Of a DNA stretch of 47,701 nucleotides, positions 17,515-27,400 are shown piece by piece. The notes beneath the pieces are model-generated. The model was not told the origin of the DNA and did no database searches. It was given only the letters and a program-made list of their open reading frames with translations. The DNA lies in NCBI GenBank assembly GCA_001460835.1, contig CYKH01001399.1:1-47701 (forward strand). The letters run 5' to 3'. Position 1 is the first letter of the stretch. Every line of letters begins with the position of its first letter. This DNA is from Bodo saltans (taxonomy: Eukaryota; Euglenozoa; Kinetoplastea; Eubodonida; Bodonidae). Position numbers and translations under genes: made by a program.

Positions 17515-18717
17515 ATGAGCAATTTGAAACGTGTGCGAGTTGATGAAGTTGAAAACACCGTGCGGCATCCTTGTTTTGGGAGCCAGGCGGACGTGCTCGT
17601 GTCTGCCGCTTCGCGTGATCATCGCCGTATTGAGAGGTGGTGTGGCATCTACGGACTGATGGAGGAGTTGCGTGTTCTGCTTGAGAATGGAGGGCAAACC
17701 GACGACGAGAGCACCATCGCTGGTGTTCGCACAGCGTCAAGAGAAGCCCTCCACGATGTACTGCGTGTGACTTCGACGGCACTTTCATTCCGTGGAGGTC
17801 CAGGTGACAGCTTCGAACCGCTGGCAGCGTTGGATGGTCTCGCACGTCGTTTGCTGACGACATACGGTGCGTACCGTGTGACGGAGGGAAGCGTCTACCT
17901 TAGTCTTGACAGAGCTGACTCAGGCGCTCTGGGCAAGGTGGCCACATTGCGCTGCGCTGCAGCTCAACTCCTAGCCCGACTCGGCATTTCTGTTGGACTT
18001 GCGGCGCATACGCATCATTCCACCGTGCGCATCGGACTGAGTGGCGTCAACGGGTTCGGCTGGTATGATGGGCTGAATACTGTGCCGTCTGTTATTCATG
18101 CTGCCCGGCGATGTTTAACGGATGCACCCGCTGCTGCATTGTTGCTGTGGGACACGATGCTTACAGATTCTGGGACGCCCACGGTGGCTAAAGCACTTGG
18201 TTGGCGCTTTGCGGACGCCCATCATCGCTACGGTGTGGGTGTGGCAGCGTTGGGCCCAGTAGAGACGTCGTCAACCCTGTCGTTGGATGGTGTTGTGGCC
18301 CTTGCCGTCCTCTTCGCTCCCTGTGGTCCAATGATCGTTCACTGCCACTGCCCCTCTCACGCGCCACTGAGCGCAGAGGAGTTGCGACAGTTGCAGCTGT
18401 GGCTCTCACGGTGCTGCGAAGCACCGATTCCTACACTATTGGTTGTCTCTGGAATGAGCAACGCTACGGCAAGAATCGCTCCCCCTGCAGGGTTTCAACA
18501 GTGTGAGACTATTGAACGAAGTGCCTACGGTGTTGGTTACGTCTGGTGCCGTGGGGGGACAGCATCGCTGCTGCAAACGGACGAGCTGTGCACTGATCAA
18601 GACAGCGAACGAAATCCCCCTGCCCGCAGCCGCAGTCCCCTTCAAGATATAGAAGTTGTGGAACAGTTTTCCGGGGTAACAGTGTTCTCCACATGGGAGT
18701 TCCACTGTTCCACTTGA
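17515..18717 (+). CDS. Unknown protein with a possible degenerate nucleotide-cyclase fold
   Basis: In this 400-residue protein, residues about 100-215 loosely follow the order of a class III adenylate/guanylate cyclase domain. The segment YGAYRVTEGSVYLSLDR sits where active enzymes have a YEVKTxGDSF-like motif. It is followed by a helix, by ISVGLAAHT, and by GWYDGLNTVPSVIHAARR, which sits where cyclases have the YxxxGxxVNxAAR element. The metal-binding aspartate of the GDS motif is replaced by Ser, and no FxDIxGFT motif is evident, so any such domain should be inactive. The C-terminal part has hydrophobic strands (VVALAVLFAPCGPMIVHC and IPTLLVVSG) and no membrane helix I can defend. The assignment rests on weak pattern matching. 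It may simply be a lineage-specific protein. Confidence 0.4.
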   Translation: MSNLKRVRVDEVENTVRHPCFGSQADVLVSAASRDHRRIERWCGIYGLMEELRVLLENGGQTDDESTIAGVRTASREALHDVLRVTSTALSFRGGPGDSFEPLAALDGLARRLLTTYGAYRVTEGSVYLSLDRADSGALGKVATLRCAAAQLLARLGISVGLAAHTHHSTVRIGLSGVNGFGWYDGLNTVPSVIHAARRCLTDAPAAALLLWDTMLTDSGTPTVAKALGWRFADAHHRYGVGVAALGPVETSSTLSLDGVVALAVLFAPCGPMIVHCHCPSHAPLSAEELRQLQLWLSRCCEAPIPTLLVVSGMSNATARIAPPAGFQQCETIERSAYGVGYVWCRGGTASLLQTDELCTDQDSERNPPARSRSPLQDIEVVEQFSGVTVFSTWEFHCST

Positions 18718-18800
18718 ATGTTTATTTCACTTTCGTTTGTTGCAAACTCTTCACCATTGCCCGCTTGACTACATGCTCTGTGCAAATATTAGCAACAATA

Positions 18801-18827
18801 TTGTTCCTTGTTGTATTCTCATCCAAG
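18801..18827 (+). promoter_or_regulatory. Spliced-leader acceptor for the BILBO1-NTD-like gene
   Basis: The tract TTGTTCCTTGTTGTATTCTC is followed by AG at 18826-18827, seven bases before the ATG at 18835. This rules out the in-frame ATG at 18808, which lies within the tract. Confidence 0.65.
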
Positions 18828-18834
18828 AGGAGCC

Positions 18835-19920
18835 ATGGCGGCGCGGAGCGGTGCTTTTGTGGTCAATGTCGCTTGCGACTTTGGTCAAGGGAAGATTAAC
18901 ACCGGCATTGAGTTCCCTCAGCGCCCATCGGAAGTATCGGAGCTTGTTGCCGTGGTGGAGGAGCTGTACACAGCGGAGCTTAGACTACAGACCGGCAATA
19001 CAACTGTGACGTTCCATTGCGCCGTACTGCTCCTTCTGGTGGACGTCGTGAGCGACGGCAACGACCGAAAGGGAAGGTGGGTGGAGGTCGGCCGCATGGA
19101 TCAAGTCTCCCACGGCGCTCAACTGTTTGTGTTTGACTCAAACTCTCCTCCCCCCTCCAAAGGCACAATCCCCAAGGTGCAGCTTGTCGTGACAGCGGCT
19201 CAAGTTCTCCGTTTTCGCAACAATGCAGCTCGTGCAGCATCTACATCACCTCCCCAGGTGGCCTCTCGTGCTCCAACGGACACCGCTTCTCGCTCTATGG
19301 GAAGCATAGATCCGCCCCTTCGTGGTGGTAACGACTCGTACAGAAATGAATCGGCGTCGCACGTCAATCAGTCTCAATCATTCTCATCCTCTGGCGTCAA
19401 CGCGGAGGCTCGGGAGTATCTCTTTCAACAACTTTGCCGTGCGAGTGGATCGTCTGACGCCGTGTCTGCGTCTCGCCTTCACTCAATTTTAGCGGAGAAC
19501 GGCCTAGTACTTTCCACGGAACAGTTTACAGAGGTGACTAATGGGGAGCTCATGTTAGACCGACGACAGTGGACTGCACTGGAGAACAACTTTGTACCTC
19601 TCATTGACGCACTGTATGTAAGACTAGCGGCAAAGGCTGCTCATGGAAATGCAGAAGGCGCACTTCAGTCTCTGAAAGAGAAGCTGCAGCAGTTGCAGGA
19701 CGAGGAACACAGACTCCTTATCCGCCACGCTAACCTACGTGAAGAAATGGCAAAGGCGACGAGAGACGTGAGAGACGAGGAACAGCGAGTCAAGGGTTTA
19801 GAGAGCAATGATAAGCTCAAGGACTGGTCGATGGTTCAGAAGTTTATTTCATTGAAACTGCGCCAGAACCGTCTCCGACGAGAAGAAGATCAAATCAACA
19901 AAGAGCTGAGTTTGCTGTAA
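18835..19920 (+). CDS. BILBO1 N-terminal-domain-like coiled-coil protein
   Basis: Residues about 6-110 of this 361-residue protein resemble the N-terminal domain of BILBO1, the trypanosome flagellar pocket collar protein. The pattern is F-V-V-N-V-A-x-D-F at the start, then INTGIEFPQRPSEVSELV, FHCAVLLLLVDVV, a GRWVEV strand and AQLFVFDSNS followed by Pro/Lys. That domain is known to have a ubiquitin-like fold. A low-complexity linker follows (about 125-195). Next is a helical segment (about 200-265) placed like the BILBO1 EF-hands but without canonical DxDxDG loops, then a coiled coil (about 275-361) ending in RREEDQINKELSLL. It is much shorter than BILBO1 (587 residues in T. brucei). I read it as a paralogue or distant relative and not BILBO1 itself. 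The probable role is a cytoskeletal adaptor. Confidence 0.65.
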   Translation: MAARSGAFVVNVACDFGQGKINTGIEFPQRPSEVSELVAVVEELYTAELRLQTGNTTVTFHCAVLLLLVDVVSDGNDRKGRWVEVGRMDQVSHGAQLFVFDSNSPPPSKGTIPKVQLVVTAAQVLRFRNNAARAASTSPPQVASRAPTDTASRSMGSIDPPLRGGNDSYRNESASHVNQSQSFSSSGVNAEAREYLFQQLCRASGSSDAVSASRLHSILAENGLVLSTEQFTEVTNGELMLDRRQWTALENNFVPLIDALYVRLAAKAAHGNAEGALQSLKEKLQQLQDEEHRLLIRHANLREEMAKATRDVRDEEQRVKGLESNDKLKDWSMVQKFISLKLRQNRLRREEDQINKELSLL

Positions 19921-20034
19921 GTTGTATAGAATAGATCAAACGAGTGTCTGTTCACTGCCCTTGTGTAAGTGTTGTTTGACTGTTGCTTACCACAATACGT
20001 AATCGCTTGTTTCCATCACTACGAAAGTGGCAGG

Positions 20035-21300
20035 ATGCATCTCAAGGTAGTTACCGACAGAGGCGAGACACATAAAGTATCAATTGATGAGAAGACACGC
20101 GTGGGGCAAGTGCTGGAGCAGGTAGCGCACAAGGTGAGCCGTAAGCCGAACTTGCTGGAGGCGTCCCTCACCTACAATGGTGCGCTTCTACCTTTGGACA
20201 TGCGTGCGTGTGCGCTGCCTGCAGGTGCCACCATTGCGTTCCAAATGGCACACCACGAAGCGTCGTTAGCCAACACGACGATGGATACGTCGTTTCGGGC
20301 CGCGATTGCCACAAAAAATACTCTTCTTATTCAACTCCCTAATTCGACAGAATCACGAAGGGTTCATGTGAACAGCGGCGACCCTGTGAGCTGCCTCAGA
20401 GAGGTGCTAGCGATTCCCCAGTCGTTGTTGATACACTACAACAAGCGACCCATTTTAGACGAATCGAGAAGCATAGCGTCCCTGCGCATGACGGATAAAT
20501 ACCTCATTACCTTCGCCGCGTATCAGGACACCAGCTACCTCACCGCCACGTCTCCCTTCGCATCTGCTGCTCCTCGTGGCGTGGTCAAGCCTCCCTCACA
20601 GATGACATCTTATCATCTCTCAGAGCTTAAAAGTCCCAAGAGAGGCGACCGAGAAGAGGTCTCGTTCCAAGGGACTAGCTTCAACAATGCCAGCAAGAAT
20701 AAGCCGCTGCCAACACCCTTAGAGCGGTCCGCCTTTGAAGACTACCCCCAACAGCAGGTGGATCGTAGCATATCGTTCCACCCCCCTGCTCCTGGCATGT
20801 ACTCCCCAGAGAGATCTAGAGTCCCTTCTCGTCTAGGGAGAACTACGGATCGATCCGGTGCCCCACCAGTTGTCCGTGGAGATCTGTTCGGCAGTGCCAT
20901 ACGCAACACCAGGGAGGAGGAGTTTTCGGACCTGAGGCCAGTCCAAGCACAATCTGTGAGCGCCTCCCCCGCTCCATCGTGGAATCGATCTCCCCCTAGA
21001 CAGCAGGTTGTGATCACATCCACTTCTACTTCTAGTGCCGTCCATACAAAGTCTATTCGTATTTACGTGTCGGACCCTGAGGACGGTGGCTTCACGCACG
21101 ATCTCGAAGTGAACCCTGAAAGGAAGGTGGCGTCGCTACATCAGTTCGTAGAGCACCCCGAGGCGTACTCGCTCTACTGCGATACTCAACTTGTATCTGA
21201 TCCTGAACACACGACGTTTTGGGATGCGACAGGAGGGAAGCATGGCTCCCTGTTTACCTTCGAGCAGCGACGAGACTCTCGCATGTCTCGCTACCACTAA
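20035..21300 (+). CDS. Triple ubiquitin-like-domain protein
   Basis: This 421-residue protein has no named orthologue that I recognise. Residues about 1-72 are ubiquitin-like (MHLKVVTDRGETHKVSIDEK, then a LTYNGALLPLD turn like the ubiquitin IFAGKQLED). A second such domain lies at about 95-160 (TLLIQLPNSTESRRVHVNSG, LLIHYNKRPILDESRSI). A third is at about 337-415 (KSIRIYVSDP, YSLYCDTQLVSDPEHT). Between the second and third is a Ser/Pro/Arg-rich, probably disordered region with SPKR, SPER and SPPR motifs. No C-terminal di-glycine is exposed, so it should be a UBL scaffold and not a conjugated modifier. The next two genes carry the same kind of domain. The start is set by an AG at 20032-20033. 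Confidence 0.65.
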   Translation: MHLKVVTDRGETHKVSIDEKTRVGQVLEQVAHKVSRKPNLLEASLTYNGALLPLDMRACALPAGATIAFQMAHHEASLANTTMDTSFRAAIATKNTLLIQLPNSTESRRVHVNSGDPVSCLREVLAIPQSLLIHYNKRPILDESRSIASLRMTDKYLITFAAYQDTSYLTATSPFASAAPRGVVKPPSQMTSYHLSELKSPKRGDREEVSFQGTSFNNASKNKPLPTPLERSAFEDYPQQQVDRSISFHPPAPGMYSPERSRVPSRLGRTTDRSGAPPVVRGDLFGSAIRNTREEEFSDLRPVQAQSVSASPAPSWNRSPPRQQVVITSTSTSSAVHTKSIRIYVSDPEDGGFTHDLEVNPERKVASLHQFVEHPEAYSLYCDTQLVSDPEHTTFWDATGGKHGSLFTFEQRRDSRMSRYH

Positions 21301-21460
21301 TGAAATAGATGCTGTGAGATTACATTTGTACACATTACCAAACTGCAACGAGGTTCAACATACAACAACAACTTGAGAATGTAACGTGAATGATCCATAT
21401 TCTGCTGATCCATTTTCTGAAGCAAAGGTACCTTAGTATTTACATCTGAGCACACAGTCA

Positions 21461-21486
21461 CCTGCATTGCCTGACCGTTTCTTTAG
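21461..21486 (+). promoter_or_regulatory. Spliced-leader acceptor for the giant C2/UBL gene
   Basis: A C/T-rich tract ending CTGACCGTTTCTTT is followed by AG at 21485-21486, two bases before the ATG at 21489. Confidence 0.65.
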
Positions 21487-21488
21487 AT

Positions 21489-24400
21489 ATGAACGGCACG
21501 CTGCAGATTACCGTTGTGAAGGCCAATGGCCTCTTAGACCGCGATACATTCGGCCATAGTGATCCCTACACTATCGTGTTGGACCCTCAGGGAAAGGAGC
21601 TGCTCAAGACGAACACTATTGACGACAACTGTGATCCTGTTTGGCCAGCAGCGAAAGCGACAACAACATGGACGGTGGTAATGACCAGCGGTTCATTCCG
21701 CTTCCAAGTTTTCGATGAAGACGTGGGGGAGGATGAGATTTTAGGTGAAGGCACCTTGGCCGTGACGGAAATGATAGCGATGCCAAGAGGCGAGAGGACG
21801 TTGACGCTAGCGGCGCGAGCAAATGAGACGGACAAGACGGTCGCTAAGGCCAAACCTGGCAGCCTGGGAAGTATCACGATCTCGTGGATTTACACTGCCC
21901 CTGCTGGTCCCCCAGCACCTGTTCCCCAACCTGTTAACGCAGCGTACCCTCAAGCCCAAGCCCCTCCTGTTGCTAAAGCAGTCAACGCAGCCAACCCCCA
22001 GGCCGCCCCTGTACCTCAGCCAGTTCCAGGCTATCCTCAACCTGCGCCAGCTGCTGCCTACGCCCCCGTGCCGCAAGCTGGTTATGGTACTCAAGTGCCT
22101 CAGCCAGTTTCGCAAGCTGGTTATGGTGCTCCGGGACCTCAAGCCGCGAAAGGTTATCCAGCTCCTGCACCGGTGCCAGGGTACGGTCAGCCACCGTACG
22201 GTCAGCCACCAGGTGCCTATCCACAGGCGCCACCGGCACCAGCAGCGCCGCAGCGCGGGTCAATTCGCATCGTGGTGAAGAGGGGCGAGTCCTTGGCCAA
22301 CGTGGATGAGGGCATGTTTGGTGGTGGCGCCAGTGATCCCTTCTGTCAGGTGTTCGACCCTGCAGGCCGTGAGATCCTCAAGACGCCCCACGTCAACAAC
22401 ACTTTGAACCCTGCTTGGCCGGAAGACCGCTCTAGTGCTGTGTGGAAATTTACGTCGACCCCCAGTGGACTGTTCAAGTTCTTAGTGTGGGACGACGAAA
22501 CGGCAGGAGGCGACCAGTTCATGGGCGAGGGTCTCCTTGACGCTGCTGAGTTCCTGCGCAAACCGCAAGGCGACATCGTCATCAAGCTGAAGAATCGAGT
22601 TGGAGAAACAGACAAGAAGATCTTGAAAGCCAACGGTAACCTCGGCAACATTCACATTAGCTACGCACTGACTGTGGAACCTCCTACTCCTGCGAACCCG
22701 GTAGCCAACAATCCTGCGGCGCAGGCGGCCCTTAATGCTTCCATGGCGAGCGGCCAGATTCCCGCAGGAACGAAGCTGCGCGTTTTCGTGCGCAAAGGCA
22801 CCAAGCTGCTTAACCGAGATGGGATTGGTGCTGGTGACAGTGATCCGTACGTCATTGGAAAAGACCCCTCCGGAAAGGAAGTCATGCGCACGAAGCCGGT
22901 CATGGACAACCTCAACCCTGACTTCCCTGTAGAGCAAGCTACGATTGAGTGGCCAGTCCCACCCAACCAGCCAACCAATGGGTTCTTCCACTTCTCCGTG
23001 TGGGACTATGATCCTGTGGGAGGTGATGATTTCTTGGGAGAGGTGTTTATGAACGTACAAGACATGATCCGCACCAAAAAGGGAGAAAATGCTGTCCCTC
23101 TGAAGCCTCGACAAAATGAGCCGGACAAGGAGATCCAAGACAACGCTGCGAACCTGGGCACCCTCACCGTCCAGTGGGACCTTGTGACGGACCTTGGCGG
23201 CTCTTTGGCGAAGTCCATGAGCCTTGCCACTGGCGCCACAGCACAAACGCCCATCGCGTTCCCAGGCAATTTAAGTATTACGATTGTACGGGGAGCGAAA
23301 CTGTTTAACCGCGAAACATTTGGCACCAGTGACCCGTATGTCATTGCCTTTGGTTTAGACGCAAAGGAGGTGCACCGCACCCCGGAAGTTGAGGGGAACC
23401 TCAATCCTACATTCCCCACGTCCAAGTCTCAGTATATGATACGCGTAGAGTCACCGCAAGGAATGCTCAAGTTTCATGTCATGGACAAGGAGACCATCAG
23501 CGACAATTTCATGGGCGAAGGAGTCATCGATGTCAACGCTATCATTGCCCAACGAGGCGGCGCTGAGATTGAGGTTCCACTTCAGCCGCGACCCAATGAA
23601 CCTGAAAAGGATATTCGAAATGCCAAAGGCCTCGGATCTATTTTTATCAAAGCAGAATTTGAGAAGGCAGGCGTGTTAAAGCGTGAGGCGGATGATGGAT
23701 CGCGTGGCTTGGCAATGCCAAACGCACCGAAGAAGATCCCTCAGCGCGGTTTGCCCGGGAGCGTGACGGTGCTAGTAAAAGGTGCCATCAAGCTGAAGAA
23801 CAAAGAAACCTTCGGAACCAGCGATCCGTATTGCATCGTCAAAGGACCGGCAGGAGATCAGCTGCTCAAGACAACTACGATCGACGCGTGTTTGAACCCT
23901 GAGTGGCCCGCTGATAAGTCCAAGTTTGTGTTACGCCTCACGGAGGCATTCTTCCAGGGCAAGCTGACCTTCTCCGTATTCGACGAAGAGACGGTGAAAG
24001 ACCGAATCATGGGCGAGGGGTCCTTGCCGGTTGCACAAATTCTTACGCAGGAGAACGGAGACGTAGCCATTCCATTAGGAGCTGCCGGCTCTGGCGATGA
24101 GGGCTACGTCATTGTGAACGTGCAATATGCCCAAGACACCGCTGCTGCAGTACAACGAGTTAACGTTCAGCTTCCAGGCACGGTGGTCCTTACCATCGCC
24201 AAGGCCAACGGCCTCATGAACCAAGAGTCCTTCGGCACCAGCGACCCGTACGCAAAGGTGTTAGGACCGGACGCGAAAGAAGCACTCAAGACGCCCACAT
24301 CGAAGTCGACACTGAATCCCACGTGGCCCCCGGACAAATCAAAAGCCCTCATCCGTGTTGCGGACCGCAACGGCTCATTTAAGATCCAAGTTTGGGACGA

Positions 24401-27400
24401 AAATGTGTCGAGCGATGAGTTCATGGGCGAGGCCACCATTGAGGCGGCTGATCTCCTCAGCCGCCCGCATGGCGAGATCACCCTCTCCCTCCGTCCTCGG
24501 CCAACGGACGGCAAGGCACTGCAGCAAGCGTCGTCCTTAGGCACCGTAACCTTCAATTATTCATACCTTCCTGGAGGCGCCACCGATGCACAAGGGCGCA
24601 AACTGAACCTTCCCAAGATTACGGGCCAAGGTAGAATGATGCTTAAGGTCCTTAGCTGTGCCAACCTTATACCAATGGACTTCGCAACGAGCGACCCGTT
24701 CATTGCGCTTGTTGTCGATGGCCGAAGGGTCTACAAGAGTAAGATAATTGACAGCACCGTCAACCCAGTCTGGTCAGGCAGCGACGGCACAGGGGACATC
24801 TACGTACGCGATGCTTCTAAGCCCATCTTTATTGAAGTGTATGATCATGACGCGACAAGCGGCGACGATTTCGAGGGAAAGGTTCAGATCCTTCCCATGC
24901 AGCTTGACGAGAGTGGTGACAGCACCATGCAACTGCTAGACGAAAATATGCGCGCTGATAAGAATCGCGGCACGATCACCTTCCAGTGGGCCTTCACCAA
25001 AGAAACTCTTCGAAAGAATCCTCAGGCACCAGTCATCACCAAGCCCGGGCGTGTCACCGTGACGGTTGAATCGTGCGCTTCGCTCATATCTCGTTCCACT
25101 TTCAGTGACACCCCGCACGTGGCGGGTTTCTACAGCGGCTCGGAAGTCTTCCGAACGCCAAAAGGATCTGGGTTGAACCCCTCTTGGACGGCTGCCGACG
25201 CTACCTTTACGCAGTACATCACCAACCCGAATGCACCTATCGAGCTGTATGCCCAGGAGGGCGAAAAGTTCCTCGGAATGTGTGCTCTTCTCCCAGCAGA
25301 CATGAACCAACAGGGTAACGGCACATTAACGCTACTTCCCAGGCTGCAAGAGAGCGACACAACCATTTTAGAAAAGCAAGGCAACCTCGGCACGATTTCC
25401 TTCAAGTGGGTCTACGAAGAGGCAAAGGAAATCAAGGACGCTATCAACAAGCCTGGAACCATTCGCCTTCGTGTCATTGGTGCGTCCGGCCTTATCTCTC
25501 AAGATACGTTTGGTGAAATGGAAGTGTACGCCGAGGTCCATCTGCGCAACAAGATCATTCACCGAACCAAGGAAGTTGACTACAGCATGAAGAAGGGCTC
25601 TTGTGAGTGGAACGCTGGCGACGGAACCCACGAAGTTCAAATTGACGATCCCTCGACAGAAGTTCTTATTTTGCTGTGGGACAAAGATGCCACTTCGTCC
25701 GATTTCTTAGGCCGCGCAGTGTTCCGTCCCACCGAGAACGCTAAATCTGGTGAAATTGAAATGGTGCTGCGTCCTCGCCCCAACGAACAGGACAGCAAGG
25801 TGGCGAAAGCCCAAAGCCTTGGGCATCTGCGTGTGTCGTGGCTTTTCACTGAATCTCAGGAGCGCATCGACGTTTCGACGAAGCAGCCTGGAGTCGTCGC
25901 TCCTGTACCACCAGCAGCCTCGACAGGCCCACAAGGTGGCCCACAGTACCTTTACCAGAATCGTGCCGCCACTGACAACATGCCACCTCCCCCTCCCCCA
26001 GGTGGTGTGCGTGTGCGTATTCGTTTGTCCCAAGTGCGTGGCGTGCGCTTTGTGAACACCCGCCAAGACCCAGAAGTGTTAGTGTCGCTATTGTACAACG
26101 CTCAAGAGCTCCGCACCAACCCAGCTGTCTCCGATGGAAGGGACGCCACCGTTTTCCCGCTCAACGGCACCTTCACCATCACGCCCAAAGCAGACGACAA
26201 GATTGCTTTCCGCGTGTTCGATGCTGATGACCTTTGGGGCCGACCCCTAGGCATCGCGTACGTCAAGTGGGAGGAGTCCCTTGCAGCAAATGCACGAAGT
26301 TCTCACGCGCAACAAAGCGTGTTCGCATCTCCACTCGTGGATGAGCGCGGTGAGCCACGCGGTGAGGTTCTGTACATGATCTCCGCTGAGGACAAATCAT
26401 CGTCTGCAGGTGAACTTGAATATGAAGTGCGACAAGCCCAGGACATCAGCGGGATTCCTAGCGGCGCCCATGTTATGGTCCGCACCGCGATTGGCGGTGT
26501 AGAGCAGTACTCGAAACCTATTGCTGCGCTCTCCCGCACTATCTTCTTGGGCGCCAAGTTCAAGACCAGCTCCTTCACTGAATCCGATGTGATTACAGTA
26601 GAGCTGATGGATGCCCAAAGTGGTGCTGTGTACGCAGGAGGAACGCTGAGCATTGGACCTGAGCGGAAGGACGGCAATATGTGGATGCAGCTCATACAGC
26701 CTGCAAACAAGCAGAATGCTGGAACTGTCTTTGTAGACTGGCGCTTTGCCCCCGTCACTCGACGTCCACTGAGCGAGTATGTTACGTGTCCTGATGGTTC
26801 CCTTCTAGGCATCGTGGAAGTTCTGCAGGTGAAGGGTTTCGATGCCAACGACATCCATCACAGCGTTGCTGTGCAAGTTGAGCAGAATCAACAACCGATT
26901 GCAAGAAGCGACACGACGCCAGTGGTCACCAACTCTGTGAACATTGGCCATGTGTTCTATGCCCCTGTTGACGTGGCCCAGCAGGCCCCAGCAAGCCCTC
27001 AGCGTAGCTACAATCAGTCAGGGTACCAACAAAGCAACCTCTCCACCCACCAACCCAGCACCAACGCCAGCACCATCCTCCGGCTCGTCGAGACTCACTC
27101 CGGCCATTCGATCGGTGAGGCTGCCATCCCCCTTGGAAATCCCACCGAGGTAGAGTCGTGGGTTGCGCTCAGCGGTGGAAAGCATGCATTGGTCCGCACC
27201 ATGGTAATGCGTGGTCAGCCGGTAGGTGGGCAAGAAGAAAAGAACCTCGTCGTACGAGTCAAGAGGGTCGAGCCTAGTCAACACTTCAACACTCAGCGTG
27301 ACGTGGTGCTCAGCATGCAGGTAAACCCCGACTCCGGATCGTATGGGGGCGCGCCAAGCCTACAACGAACGGCTGCATTCAAACCACAAGGGGTTCAGAT

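Noticed and set aside
20035-21300. Ubiquitin or polyubiquitin precursor
   Set aside because: The domains are divergent, separated by long linkers, and lack the terminal di-glycine needed for processing and conjugation.
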